From NCBI GenBank assembly GCA_944341445.1, contig CALVLZ010000004.1:62001-126000 (forward strand): a DNA stretch of 64,000 nucleotides. Direction: 5' to 3'. The notes beneath the pieces were generated by a model. The model ran no database searches. It saw only the letters and a program-made list of their open reading frames with translations, and was not told the origin of the DNA. The position numbers and the translations under genes were made by a program. Each line of letters begins with the position of its first letter. Within the stretch, counting starts at the first letter, position 1. Shown here piece by piece: positions 15,690 through 25,680 of this stretch. The DNA comes from an uncultured Clostridia bacterium (GTDB lineage Bacteria > Bacillota > Clostridia > Christensenellales > UBA1242).

Positions 15690-17459
15690 ATGGAAAAAGA
15701 TTTATTAAAAGATGAAGAATTAATGATGAAAAGGCACAGTTTAAGCCATGTTTTAGCAGCAGCTGTTCAAAGCATTTATGGTGGTGTTAAATTTGGTATT
15801 GGCCCAGCTATTGATAATGGTTGTTATTATGACTTTGACTTGGACGCTAGTATTGCACAAGAAGACTATGAAAAAATTGAAAAGAAAATGCAAGAAATTA
15901 TTGCAAGCAACTTAGAATTTGTTTGTGTTGAAGTTTCTAAAAAAGAAGCACAGGAATTATTTAAAGACCAACCATATAAATTGGAATTAATTAACGAATT
16001 AGAAGACGGAAAAATAACAATTTATAAACTTGGCGATGTTTTTATGGACTTGTGCAAAGGCCCACACGTTGAAAACACAAAATATTTAAGAAGTATGGCA
16101 TTTTCAATAAACAGAGCATCAGGTGCTTATTGGAGAGGAAACGAGAAAAATAAAATGATGCAACGTGTTTATTTGTTTGCATTTAACTCAAAAGATGAAC
16201 TAAAAGAATATAAAAGAAAATTAGAAGATGCACTAAAACGTGACCATAACAAATTGGGTAGAGAATTAGGATTCTTCACAACTGTTGATTACATTGGTCA
16301 AGGTTTGCCAATTTTATTACCAAAGGGTGCAAGAGTTATTCAACTATTGCAACGTTTTGTTGAAGATGAAGAACAAAAACGTGGCTGGCTTTTAACAAAA
16401 ACACCTTTTATGGCTAAAAATGATTTGTATAAAATTTCTGGGCATTGGGATCATTACAAAGATGGTATGTTCGTTTTAGGGGATGAAGAAAAAGATAAAG
16501 AAGTTTTTGCATTAAGACCAATGACTTGCCCATTCCAATTCCAAGCATACTTAAACAAAGCTCGTTCATATAGAGATTTGCCATTAAGATATAATGAAAC
16601 TTCAACATTGTTTAGAAATGAAGATAGTGGAGAAATGCACGGACTAATTAGAGTTAGACAATTCACTATTTCAGAAGGTCACTTAATGTGTGCACCAGAC
16701 CAAGTTGAAAGCGAATTTAAAAATTGTTTGGAACTTGCTGTGTTTATGCTTAAAACATTAGGCTTGTTTGAAGATTCTTCATACAGATTTTCTGTTTGGG
16801 ACCCTGAAAACAAAGAAAAATATATTGGAACAGAAGAACAATGGAACAACGCACAAAATTCTATGGAAAAAATTTTAAAACACTTGGAAATTCCATATGT
16901 TGTTGGTGTTGGCGAAGCTGCTTTCTATGGTCCAAAATTAGATATTCAAATTAAAAATGTTTTTGGCAAAGAAGACACATTAATAACAATTCAAATTGAC
17001 CAAATGCTTGCAGAAAAATTTGGTATGGAATATGTTGATAAAGATGGATCTAAGAAAAACCCAATTATAATTCATAGAACTAGCATTGGTTGTTACGAAA
17101 GAACTCTTGCATATTTAATTGAAAAATACGCAGGTGCTTTCCCAACTTGGATTGCTCCAACTCAAGTTAAAGTTATTAACATTGCTGACGCTCATTTAGA
17201 CTATGCAAAACAAGTTGCTGAAAAATTATCAAGCGTTGGTTTGCGTGTTGAATTAGATGATAGAAATGAAAAAATGGGCAAAAAAATAAGGGAAGCACAA
17301 CTAGATAAAATACCATATATGCTTGTTGTTGGCGATAAGGAAATGGAAAGCAATTCTGTTTCTGTTAGACACCGCAAAAATGGTGATTTAGGCATTAAAA
17401 CAATTGATGAATTCATTAAAGATATTAAAGAAGTTATTGATAACAGAGTTATCGATTAA
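15690..17459 (+). CDS. thrS: Threonyl-tRNA synthetase, lacking the TGS domain
   Basis: 589 residues from ATG 15690 (AAAGGAG 7 bases upstream). The protein starts at the editing domain: RHSLSHVLAAAV near residue 13 holds the HxxxH-type zinc motif, with CKGPHV near 122 completing it. Class II motifs follow: LPLRYNETSTLFRNE and GLIRVRQFTISEGH (motif 2), RPMTCPF with the zinc Cys, and IIHRTSIGCYERTLAYLIE (motif 3). The anticodon-binding domain ends the chain. Most bacterial ThrRS are about 640 residues with an N-terminal TGS domain; this one is missing it. The frame also starts inside the terminator at 15636, but that start overlaps regulatory RNA and is rejected. Confidence 0.95.
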   Translation: MEKDLLKDEELMMKRHSLSHVLAAAVQSIYGGVKFGIGPAIDNGCYYDFDLDASIAQEDYEKIEKKMQEIIASNLEFVCVEVSKKEAQELFKDQPYKLELINELEDGKITIYKLGDVFMDLCKGPHVENTKYLRSMAFSINRASGAYWRGNEKNKMMQRVYLFAFNSKDELKEYKRKLEDALKRDHNKLGRELGFFTTVDYIGQGLPILLPKGARVIQLLQRFVEDEEQKRGWLLTKTPFMAKNDLYKISGHWDHYKDGMFVLGDEEKDKEVFALRPMTCPFQFQAYLNKARSYRDLPLRYNETSTLFRNEDSGEMHGLIRVRQFTISEGHLMCAPDQVESEFKNCLELAVFMLKTLGLFEDSSYRFSVWDPENKEKYIGTEEQWNNAQNSMEKILKHLEIPYVVGVGEAAFYGPKLDIQIKNVFGKEDTLITIQIDQMLAEKFGMEYVDKDGSKKNPIIIHRTSIGCYERTLAYLIEKYAGAFPTWIAPTQVKVINIADAHLDYAKQVAEKLSSVGLRVELDDRNEKMGKKIREAQLDKIPYMLVVGDKEMESNSVSVRHRKNGDLGIKTIDEFIKDIKEVIDNRVID

Positions 17460-17575
17460 TCAAGAATTAAATTATTTATATAAATTTATAAATTATTCAA
17501 AAATAGTTAAAAAAGTTGAAATTAGTTTTAATTGGTTATAACTGTTTAAAATTGGTTAAAAATGATTAAAAATGG
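17460..17575. other. AT-rich spacer with short imperfect direct repeats
   Basis: Four loosely repeated units of the type AATTGGTTAAAAATG between 17518 and 17575, just before the infC promoter. No gene. Possible protein-binding repeats or simple low complexity. Confidence 0.4.
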
Positions 17576-17604
17576 TTGACAATGTGTATAAGTTAATATA
17601 TAAT
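17576..17604 (+). promoter_or_regulatory. Promoter of infC-rpmI-rplT
   Basis: Perfect consensus TTGACA (17576-17581), 17-base spacer, TATAAT (17599-17604). Confidence 0.93.
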
Positions 17605-17617
17605 TTTATCGTTAATC

Positions 17618-17725
17618 AAAGTAGAAGGCCACTTCTCACCAGTCAAGTAACGTCTTAGATTGGTCAAAACTTTATACATTGTTTTGAATTGAAGTGGGCA
17701 CTAATTGTGTTCACTTTTTTTGTGA
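17618..17725 (+). promoter_or_regulatory. Probable L20-type autoregulatory leader with terminator
   Basis: The 160-base leader of the infC-rpmI-rplT operon contains AGAAGGCCACTTCT (17622-17635) and ends with GTGGGCACTAATTGTGTTCAC plus a T7 run near 17694-17720, a terminator-like hairpin just before the coding region. Position and layout match the L20 leader of Firmicutes, in which L20 represses its own operon by premature termination. The exact fold was not computed. Confidence 0.65.
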
Positions 17726-17770
17726 AATAATTGCAAGATACTTTGAAAAATTTTAGGGAGGTATAAAACC

Positions 17771-18283
17771 ATTAAAGAGCTATTAATTAATGAGCAAATA
17801 ACCGCAAAAGAGGTTAGAGTAAACGGAGATAACGGAAAAACTTACGGCATTATGTCACTTTCTGAAGCATTAAGACTTGCAGACGAAGAAGAACTAGATT
17901 TAGTTTTAATTGCTCCAACAGCAAATCCACCTGTTTGCAAAATAACAAACTATGGAAAATATCGTTTTGAAATGATTAAAAGAGAAAAAGAAGCAAAGAA
18001 AAATCAAAAAGTTGTTGAAGTTAAAGAAATGCAACTTAGTATGACAATTGAAACAAACGATATTAACATTAAAGCAAAAAAAGTTAGAAAATTTTTTTTT
18101 TTTTTTAACAAAGTTAAAGTTGTTTTAAAAATGCACGGCAGACAACTTGCTAACCCTCAAATGGGAATGCCAATAATGGATAAGTTTTTCGAAATTAATT
18201 CAGATATTTCTGAGTTAACACAAAAACCAGCCATAAACGGAAAACAAATAATAATGGTTATATCACCAAAAAATACAAAATAA
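17771..18283 (+). CDS. infC: Translation initiation factor IF-3, AUU start
   Basis: 170 residues from ATT 17771, preceded by GGGAGG 9 bases upstream; the first in-frame ATG (17852) would remove the conserved INEQITAKEVRV N-terminus. AUU is the classical infC start and lets IF-3 repress its own translation. The N-domain ends near residue 80, followed by the linker and C-domain (MQLSMTIETNDINIKAKKVRKF). In the C-domain the usual FLEKGD stretch is replaced by FFFFFN, encoded by 15 consecutive T (18092-18106); length is otherwise conserved. It leads the rpmI-rplT operon. Confidence 0.95.
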   Translation: MKELLINEQITAKEVRVNGDNGKTYGIMSLSEALRLADEEELDLVLIAPTANPPVCKITNYGKYRFEMIKREKEAKKNQKVVEVKEMQLSMTIETNDINIKAKKVRKFFFFFNKVKVVLKMHGRQLANPQMGMPIMDKFFEINSDISELTQKPAINGKQIIMVISPKNTK

Positions 18284-18303
18284 CAAAACAAGGAGAAAAA
18301 ATT

Positions 18304-18492
18304 ATGCCTAAAATGAAAACAAAAAGCGCTGCTAAAAAACGCTTTACACTAAAAAAATCTGGTGTTATAAAAAGAAATTCACAAAACCGTCGTCACATCT
18401 TAACAAAGAAAACAACAAAACGTAAACGTCAATTACGTCAACCAACTTATGTTTCTGGTGCAGACGCTAAAAACATCAAGGAATTAATTTAA
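18304..18492 (+). CDS. rpmI: 50S ribosomal protein L35
   Basis: 62 residues, MPKMKTKSAAKKRFTLKKSG start and NRRHILTKKTTKRKRQLR core, as expected for L35. AAGGAG lies 7 bases before the ATG. Second gene of the IF3-L35-L20 operon. Confidence 0.97.
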   Translation: MPKMKTKSAAKKRFTLKKSGVIKRNSQNRRHILTKKTTKRKRQLRQPTYVSGADAKNIKELI

Positions 18493-18513
18493 TAATTAAT
18501 AAGGAGTACTAAT

Positions 18514-18870
18514 ATGAGAATTAAAAGAAGCGTTACCGCATTAAAGAAAAGAAGAAAAGTTTTAAAAAGTGCTAAAGGTTACTGGGGTGCTAGAAGCAAA
18601 TTATACAGAGTTGCTAAACAATCAGTAATGAAAGCAGGTCAATATGCATATGTTGGAAGAAAATTAAGAAAAAGAGATTTCAGACAACTTTGGATCACAA
18701 GAATCAATGCTGGTTGCAGAATGAATGATATTTCATACAGCCAATTTATGCACGGTTTAAAAGTTGCAAACATCAACTTAAACCGCAAAGTTTTAGCTGA
18801 TCTTGCTGCAACAGATATGCCTGCATTTGCAAAATTAGTAGAAAGCGCTAAAAAAGCACTAGCAAAATAA
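18514..18870 (+). CDS. rplT: 50S ribosomal protein L20
   Basis: 118 residues with the family core [20 protein letters not shown] and [19 protein letters not shown]20 binds 23S rRNA and is the likely repressor of this operon through the leader upstream of infC. AAGGAG precedes the ATG; a terminator follows the stop. Confidence 0.97.
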   Translation: MRIKRSVTALKKRRKVLKSAKGYWGARSKLYRVAKQSVMKAGQYAYVGRKLRKRDFRQLWITRINAGCRMNDISYSQFMHGLKVANINLNRKVLADLAATDMPAFAKLVESAKKALAK

Positions 18871-18871
18871 T

Positions 18872-18901
18872 AAAAGCCCACTTTGTATGGGCTTATCTTT
18901 A
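18872..18901 (+). terminator. Terminator after rplT
   Basis: AAGCCCA-CTTTGTA-TGGGCTT followed by a T-rich stretch. Confidence 0.82.
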
Positions 18902-18920
18902 TTTAATTTATAGGTGATTT

Positions 18921-19685
18921 ATGAAAATAACAAAAATAACATCACTAGCAAACGAAAACATAAAAAACGCAATAAAATTAACAGAAACTAAAAACTTAAA
19001 AAAGAGCAATGTTGCAATTGTTGAAAGTTATAAAGTTGTTAAAGATTTGTTTTTGCAAAAACATAAAGTTGTTTGTGTTTTCACAACAGAAAATGCTTTT
19101 AATAAAAAAGAAGATTTTTTCAAAAGTTTAAATTGTGATATATTTATAACAACAAAATTAATAATAAACAAACTTTCAAATGTTGAAACAAGTGATGAAA
19201 TTATTGCAATAGTAGAAATTCCAAAGCAAAAAAACGTTGAAATAAAGGAAAATTTTTTAGTTTTGGACCACGTGCAAGACCCAACAAATATGGGAGCAAT
19301 AATAAGGTCTGCTTGTGCATTTAATTTTAAAACAATTGTAACAATAAATTGTGTTCATCCATATTCACAAAAGGTAACACGTTGCAGTATGAGTAATAAC
19401 TTTAATGTTAATTTTGTTGAGTTATCAATTGAACAACTAAATTTGTTAATAAATAAAAATAAAACTCCATTATATTGCTTGAATATGGATGGAGAAAATT
19501 TATATAATATTAAATCAAAAGAAAAATGTTTTGGTTTAATTTTGGGCAGTGAAGGGAAAGGAGTTAACAAACAACTTTCATCTATTGCAACTAAAACAAT
19601 ATGCATACCTATGCAAAACAATGTGGAATCACTAAATGTTGCAGTTTCCGCAAGCATAGTAATGAGTTACTTTAATAATTTATAG
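18921..19685 (+). CDS. SpoU-family (TrmH/RlmB-like) RNA 2'-O-methyltransferase
   Basis: 254 residues. The N-terminal substrate-binding domain is followed by the SPOUT knot: LDHVQDPTNMGAIIRSACAF near residue 115 (motif 1 with Asn and Arg), LILGSEGKGV near 208 (motif 2) and IPMQNNVESLNVAVSASIVM near 229 (motif 3). It methylates ribose of rRNA or tRNA; the target nucleotide cannot be told. In Bacillota a TrmH-like gene (ysgA) commonly follows rplT, as here. It ends in TAG. Confidence 0.88.
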   Translation: MKITKITSLANENIKNAIKLTETKNLKKSNVAIVESYKVVKDLFLQKHKVVCVFTTENAFNKKEDFFKSLNCDIFITTKLIINKLSNVETSDEIIAIVEIPKQKNVEIKENFLVLDHVQDPTNMGAIIRSACAFNFKTIVTINCVHPYSQKVTRCSMSNNFNVNFVELSIEQLNLLINKNKTPLYCLNMDGENLYNIKSKEKCFGLILGSEGKGVNKQLSSIATKTICIPMQNNVESLNVAVSASIVMSYFNNL

Positions 19686-19694
19686 GAGGCAAAA

Positions 19695-20438
19695 ATGTCA
19701 GGTCATAATAAGTGGAGCACAATTAAACACGCAAAAGCAAAAAATGATGCTGCAAACGCAAAAATTTTCACAAAAATTGGTAGAGAAATTGCTGTTGCAG
19801 TTAAATTAGGGGGTCCTGACCCAAACTCAAACTCTCGTTTAAAAAGCGTTATTGCAAAGGCACGTAGTAATAATATGCCTAATGACAACATTAACAGGTC
19901 AATTAAAAAAGCATCAGGTGAATTAGGTTCAATAAACTATGAACCAATAACTTACGAAGGTTACGGTCCTGCTGGAAGTGCCGTTATTGTTGAAGCATTA
20001 ACAGATAATAAAAATAGAACTGCAAGTGACGTTAGACACGCCTTTGATAAATTTGGTGGAAGTTTAGGTTCAACAAACTGCGTTGCATATTTGTTTAAAA
20101 GAAAAGGTTTAATTATTGTTGCAAAAGGTAGAGGCGTTAGCGAAGACGATATTATGATGCACACAATTGAAAGTGGTGCAGATGATTGCGAAATTTTTGA
20201 TGATTATTATCAAATTTCTTGTGCACCTGAAACTTTTGATGATGTTAAAACTTATTTCGAACAAAATCAAATTCCTTTTGAAGAGGCTGAAATTGATTTA
20301 GTTCCAGATAACTATATTGATTTGCCAAGTGATAAACTTGGAACTTTCCAAAGATTAATTGATACTTTAAACGATAATGATGACGTTCAAGAAGTTTATC
20401 ATAACGTAAACCTTCCAGAAGAAGAGGAAGAAGAATAA
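19695..20438 (+). CDS. yebC: YebC/PmpR family protein
   Basis: 247 residues starting MSGHNKWSTIKHAKAKNDAA, the signature N-terminus of this family, with EPITYEGYGPAGSAVIVEALTDN and the C-terminal acidic tail EEEEEE. Family members act as DNA-binding regulators or, as shown more recently for YebC2 types, help ribosomes through proline stretches. It lies just upstream of ruvC, as in many bacteria where yebC heads the ruv locus, but a terminator and an SOS promoter separate it from ruvC. Confidence 0.93.
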   Translation: MSGHNKWSTIKHAKAKNDAANAKIFTKIGREIAVAVKLGGPDPNSNSRLKSVIAKARSNNMPNDNINRSIKKASGELGSINYEPITYEGYGPAGSAVIVEALTDNKNRTASDVRHAFDKFGGSLGSTNCVAYLFKRKGLIIVAKGRGVSEDDIMMHTIESGADDCEIFDDYYQISCAPETFDDVKTYFEQNQIPFEEAEIDLVPDNYIDLPSDKLGTFQRLIDTLNDNDDVQEVYHNVNLPEEEEEE

Positions 20439-20439
20439 A

Positions 20440-20476
20440 AAATAAAAGTGCACAACTTTTATTTTTTATTTTTATA
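20440..20476 (+). terminator. Terminator after yebC
   Basis: AATAAAAGT-GCAC-AACTTTTATT followed by T-rich sequence. Confidence 0.8.
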
Positions 20477-20479
20477 TTA

Positions 20480-20491
20480 AAACATTTGTTC
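20480..20491. promoter_or_regulatory. LexA operator of ruvCAB
   Basis: AAACATTTGTTC, the same 14-base string (with TA following) as the operator upstream of lexA at 57566-57579. It lies just upstream of a TTGACT -35 at 20507. Confidence 0.85.
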
Positions 20492-20574
20492 TAGTATTAA
20501 AATTGATTGACTTAAAGTGTTAAAAATTATAAACTAAGTTAGTATTGAAATAAAAAGAAAATAAGGAGATTTCC

Positions 20575-21075
20575 GTGATAATTCTAGGCATCGATCCAGG
20601 TTATGCAATTGTTGGATTTGGTATAATTGAAAAAACAAAAAATGAAACAAAAGTTTTAGATTATGGTGTTATTGAAACTTTTAAAACCGAAAAAATGCCT
20701 GTTAGAATAAAAAAGATTTATGATGGAATTAACTTTTTAATTGATAAATATAAACCAGACTATTTTGCAATGGAAGAATTGTTTTATCATTCAAACCAAA
20801 AAACAATTATTAACGTTGCAATGGCAAGAGGAGTAACTTTGCTTGCTGCAGCACAAAAATTGGGAACCGATAAACTTTTTGAATACACACCACTACAAAT
20901 TAAGCAAGCATTAACAGGTCAAGGCAGAGCAGAAAAGCAACAAGTTCAATATATGGTTCAAGCAATATTACGATTAAAATCAATACCAAAACCAGATGAC
21001 GCTGCAGATGCACTTGCAGTTGCACTTTGCCACAGTCAAACAAATACAATTTTATCAAATACAGATATTAAATAA
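20575..21075 (+). CDS. ruvC: Holliday junction resolvase RuvC
   Basis: 166 residues, GTG start with AAGGAG 7 bases upstream. Acidic catalytic residues are in ILGIDPGYAIVGFG (first Asp), FAMEELFYHSN (Glu) and KPDDAADALAVALCH (last two Asp). RuvC cuts Holliday junctions moved by RuvAB. RuvC is often missing in Firmicutes with RecU, but Clostridia keep it. First gene of a SOS-controlled run ruvC-ruvA-ruvB-queA-tgt. Confidence 0.96.
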   Translation: MIILGIDPGYAIVGFGIIEKTKNETKVLDYGVIETFKTEKMPVRIKKIYDGINFLIDKYKPDYFAMEELFYHSNQKTIINVAMARGVTLLAAAQKLGTDKLFEYTPLQIKQALTGQGRAEKQQVQYMVQAILRLKSIPKPDDAADALAVALCHSQTNTILSNTDIK

Positions 21076-21086
21076 AAGGTGAAAAT

Positions 21087-21665
21087 ATGTACTCATTCGT
21101 TAGCGGAACTGTTGAAGAAATTTATGAAAATTGCGTTGTTATTAACAATAATGGAATAGGCTATGAAATTTTTTGTTCAACAGACACTTTATCAAATTTA
21201 AAAATTTCTGAAAATGCAAAAATCTACACTTATCTTCATGTTCGTGAAGATGCATTTATGCTATTTGGATTTTCAAGTTTAAAAGAAAAACAAATGTTTT
21301 TAAACTTAATAACTGTTTCTGGTGTTGGTGCTAAAACCGCAATTGCAATTTTAAGCAGTTGCAGTTTGGAAATGCTAACAAATTCAATTATTTCTAACGA
21401 TGCTAGTATGATTGCAAAATGCAAAGGAATTGGAAAGAAAACTGCTGAAAGAATTTTGCTTGAATTGCGAGGCAAAGTTTCTGATGACACTTTAATTATA
21501 AATTCCGCAAGCACAAACCCAAGCACAAGTGCAATGGATGAAAGTATTGAACTTTTAACAAATATGGGTTTAACAAAAATGGAAGCATTCACACTTGTTC
21601 AAAAAGTTGCTTCTCCAAACGATACAACTGAACAAATTGTTTCAAAAGCATTAAAAAATATGTAA
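21087..21665 (+). CDS. ruvA: Holliday junction DNA helicase subunit RuvA
   Basis: 192 residues with N-terminal OB fold (HVREDAFMLFGF), two helix-hairpin-helix motifs (VSGVGAKTAIAIL, CKGIGKKTAERILLEL) and a C-terminal RuvB-contact domain. RuvA binds the four-way junction and loads RuvB. Confidence 0.96.
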   Translation: MYSFVSGTVEEIYENCVVINNNGIGYEIFCSTDTLSNLKISENAKIYTYLHVREDAFMLFGFSSLKEKQMFLNLITVSGVGAKTAIAILSSCSLEMLTNSIISNDASMIAKCKGIGKKTAERILLELRGKVSDDTLIINSASTNPSTSAMDESIELLTNMGLTKMEAFTLVQKVASPNDTTEQIVSKALKNM

Positions 21666-21680
21666 AAGTAAGGTAAAAAA

Positions 21681-22739
21681 ATGCAAGAAGAAGAAAGATT
21701 TATAACAAGCACAAAAAGTTTAGAAGATAATGAGGTTGAAAACGCGTTAAGACCAACTTCAATGCAAGACTATGTTGGTCAAGAAAAAATTAAAAAACGC
21801 TTAGAAATTTATATTCAAGCGGCAAAAAAACGTGGGGAAGCATTAGATCACGTTCTTTTGTATGGTCCACCAGGGCTTGGTAAAACAACTTTATCTCATA
21901 TTATTGCAAATGAACTTGGCAGTTCTTTAAAAATAACTAGCGGACCAGCCATAGAAAAAGTTGCAGATTTAGCTTCTATTTTAACAAACTTAAACACTAA
22001 CGATGTTCTATTTATTGATGCAATTCACAGATTATCTCGTTCTGTTGAAGAAGTTTTATATTCTGCAATGGAAGATTATGCACTAGATTTTATTTTAGGA
22101 AAAGGCCCATCTGCTAGAACTATGCGTTTAAAACTTCAACCTTTCACACTGATTGGTGCAACAACAAAAGCAGGTATGTTAACAGGCCCATTAAGAGATA
22201 GGTTTGGTGTTGTTTGCAGACTTGAACTTTATAACAACGAAGAATTAAGTTTAATCATTAAACGTTCTGCAAAAATTTTAGGAACTGAAATAACAGAAGA
22301 TGCAGCATTAAAAATTGCATCTCGTTCAAGAGGAACCCCAAGAGTTGCTAACAGAATTTTAAAAAGAGTTAGAGATTATGCTGAAATAACAAACGAAGGT
22401 GTTATTACTAAAGAAGTTTGTGATAATGCACTTGATTTATTAGATATTGATGAATTAGGATTAGATTTTACTGATAGAAATATTTTATCCACAATAATTG
22501 ATAAATTTAATGGTGGCCCTGTTGGTTTAGACACATTGGCTGCAGCAACAGGAGAAGAAAGCAACACAATTGAAGATGTTTATGAACCATATTTTATTCA
22601 ATTAGGTTTTATTGCAAGAACACCTCGTGGTCGTGTTGCACTTCCAAATGCATACAAACATTTGGGTAAAAAACTAAGTGAAAAGAAACAAGACTATTTA
22701 AAAATGTTTGTTGATGAGGATAACAATGGATGTAACTAG
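21681..22739 (+). CDS. ruvB: Holliday junction branch migration ATPase RuvB, Walker B variant
   Basis: 352 residues. The AAA+ core shows [12 protein letters not shown] (Walker A), GATTKAG (sensor 1) and PLRDRFG (arginine finger), followed by the winged-helix DNA-binding domain. The Walker B motif, which in RuvB is DEIHR, here reads DAIHR: codon 114 at 22020-22022 is GCA instead of GAA. That Glu activates water for ATP hydrolysis, so the protein as read should bind but poorly hydrolyse ATP. Everything else is conserved. It ends in TAG and overlaps queA by 14 bases. Confidence 0.95.
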   Translation: MQEEERFITSTKSLEDNEVENALRPTSMQDYVGQEKIKKRLEIYIQAAKKRGEALDHVLLYGPPGLGKTTLSHIIANELGSSLKITSGPAIEKVADLASILTNLNTNDVLFIDAIHRLSRSVEEVLYSAMEDYALDFILGKGPSARTMRLKLQPFTLIGATTKAGMLTGPLRDRFGVVCRLELYNNEELSLIIKRSAKILGTEITEDAALKIASRSRGTPRVANRILKRVRDYAEITNEGVITKEVCDNALDLLDIDELGLDFTDRNILSTIIDKFNGGPVGLDTLAAATGEESNTIEDVYEPYFIQLGFIARTPRGRVALPNAYKHLGKKLSEKKQDYLKMFVDEDNNGCN

Positions 22740-23757
22740 CACAAAAACATATTATTACGATTTGCCTGAAGAACTTATTGCACAAGTTCCAGCAGAGCCA
22801 AGAGATAGTTCTAGACTTTTAGTTTATAACAGAAAAACTAAACAAATAGAACATAAAATTTTTAGAGATATTATTGACTATTTAAAGCCAAACGATGTTT
22901 TAGTTATTAATAACACTAAAGTACTTCCAGCAAGGCTTTATGGAATTAAAGAAGAGAGCGGTGCAAAAATTGAAGTTTTGCTTTTAAAACGTAAAGATTT
23001 AACAACATGGGAAGTTTTAACAAAACCAGCAAAACGAGCAAAAATTGGTGCAATTATTAAGTTTTCAGATGAACTTTCTTGCAAAGTGTTAAGCGACCTT
23101 GGTGATGGCGGAAAAGAAGTTGAATTTATATTTGATGGCGTTTTTGAAAATATATTAAGCAAAGTTGGAAATGTTCCACTTCCTCCATACATAAAAAATG
23201 GATTAAAAAGTTTAAAAAGATATAATACAGTTTATTCAAAATTCGATGGAAGCAGTGCTGCTCCAACAGCAGGGCTTCATTTCACAACCGAACTTTTAGA
23301 AAAAATTAAACAAAAAGGCGTTAAAATTGTTGAAGTTTTATTACATGTTGGGTTAGGCACATTTAGGCCTGTTAGTGAAGATAACATACTAAATCATAAA
23401 ATGCACACAGAACATTTTGAAGTAACAAAGGAAAGTGCAGATATTATTAACGAAGCAAAGAAAAACGGAAACAGAATAATTGCAGTTGGAACAACAACTG
23501 TTAGAACATTGGAAAGTGCAACAAACGAAGATGGAATTTTAATACCACAAGTGAACGATACATCAATATTTATTTACCCTGGTGTTAAATTTAAAATGGT
23601 TGATGCAATAATCACAAATTTCCATTTACCAGAAAGCACTTTAATTATGCTTGTTTCTGCTTTTTGTGGAGTAGAAGAAACACTAAAAATGTATAACATT
23701 GCCGTTAAAGAGAAATACAGATTTTTCAGTTTTGGCGATGCAACATTCTTATATTAA
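22726..23757 (+). CDS. queA: S-adenosylmethionine:tRNA ribosyltransferase-isomerase QueA
   Basis: 343 residues from ATG 22726, which has GAGG 8 bases upstream; an upstream ATG at 22708 adds six residues not seen in homologues. It makes epoxyqueuosine from SAM. Family blocks: [19 protein letters not shown] at the N-terminus, [20 protein letters not shown] and [10 protein letters not shown]. It is followed by tgt, the preceding step, as usual. Confidence 0.95.
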   Translation: MDVTSTKTYYYDLPEELIAQVPAEPRDSSRLLVYNRKTKQIEHKIFRDIIDYLKPNDVLVINNTKVLPARLYGIKEESGAKIEVLLLKRKDLTTWEVLTKPAKRAKIGAIIKFSDELSCKVLSDLGDGGKEVEFIFDGVFENILSKVGNVPLPPYIKNGLKSLKRYNTVYSKFDGSSAAPTAGLHFTTELLEKIKQKGVKIVEVLLHVGLGTFRPVSEDNILNHKMHTEHFEVTKESADIINEAKKNGNRIIAVGTTTVRTLESATNEDGILIPQVNDTSIFIYPGVKFKMVDAIITNFHLPESTLIMLVSAFCGVEETLKMYNIAVKEKYRFFSFGDATFLY

Positions 23758-23762
23758 TATAA

Positions 23763-24899
<1,137 letters not shown>

Positions 24900-24935
24900 A
24901 GCAACTTTTTATAACAATTTAATGCAAAAAATACT

Positions 24936-24964
24936 TTGTTATAAATTGAAAATTTTGTTATAAT
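24936..24964 (+). promoter_or_regulatory. Promoter of yajC
   Basis: TTGTTA, 17-base spacer, TATAAT, 30 bases before the start codon. Confidence 0.7.
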
Positions 24965-24993
24965 GTTTTTGTTAAAAAAGGAGAAATTAAAAT

Positions 24994-25590
24994 ATGTTAA
25001 GTTTATTCAATAGTGTTAACAGTTTCTTTTCAGATTATGGTTTATTAATAATATTAGTTGTTGCTTTTATCTTATTAATGCTTGTAACATTTTCAAGAAG
25101 AAAAAAAGAAGAAGAATATAAAAATGATTTAAATACAAAAATTGTTCCTGGTGCTAAAGTTTTAACACGTGCAGGTTTGTATGGAACTGTTATTAGCGTA
25201 ACAGAAACAACTGATGGAAAAATTGTTTTAATTGAAAGCGGAGAAGGTGATAAAGTTTCTTATCACAAAATGCACATTGATGCAATTTATGGTTTAGATA
25301 CAAGTTCTCCAATTATGTATGATGCTGAAGGCAATGTTTTAAGCCCTGAAGAAGCATTTGATGCATTAAATAAAAAATCATCAGAAAACGTTGAAAAAGT
25401 TGAAGAAGAAAACACAAAAGAAGAAGTTGTTGAAGATAAAAAAGAAGACGAAAAAGAAGAAAGCACTAAAACTGCTGAAACAAAAGAAACAACAAAAAAA
25501 GCTCCAGCAAAAAAGAAAACTTCTTCTAGTTCAAAAAGTTCAACAACAAAATCAAAATCTAAAAAAGTTGAATCAACAGAAACAAAATAA
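24994..25590 (+). CDS. yajC: Preprotein translocase subunit YajC with long charged tail
   Basis: 198 residues. One membrane span (about residues 14-32, YGLLIILVVAFILLMLVTF) and the YajC domain (GAKVLTRAGLYGTVISV) cover the first ~110 residues. The remaining ~75 residues are a low-complexity tail, first Glu/Lys-rich, then Lys/Ser/Thr-rich; usual YajC proteins are about 90-110 residues. YajC joins SecD-SecF in the Sec holotranslocon, whose genes start 1.3 kb downstream. Confidence 0.93.
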   Translation: MLSLFNSVNSFFSDYGLLIILVVAFILLMLVTFSRRKKEEEYKNDLNTKIVPGAKVLTRAGLYGTVISVTETTDGKIVLIESGEGDKVSYHKMHIDAIYGLDTSSPIMYDAEGNVLSPEEAFDALNKKSSENVEKVEEENTKEEVVEDKKEDEKEESTKTAETKETTKKAPAKKKTSSSSKSSTTKSKSKKVESTETK

Positions 25591-25620
25591 AAAGCTTTAA
25601 AATTAAAGCTTTTTTTATTA
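25590..25620 (+). terminator. Terminator after yajC
   Basis: AAAGCTTTAA-AAT-TAAAGCTTT followed by T7. Confidence 0.85.
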
Positions 25621-25680
25621 TTTATTCATAATTAAACAACTAAAATAATATATTTATAAAAACATTATTATGGAGTTAAT

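Noticed and set aside
17518..17575. Repeats before the infC promoter as an iteron origin
   Set aside because: Units are imperfect and very AT-rich, and no replication initiator gene is present.
25391..25600. Lys-rich ORF in the yajC tail
   Set aside because: Shadow frame of the low-complexity Glu/Lys tail of YajC.
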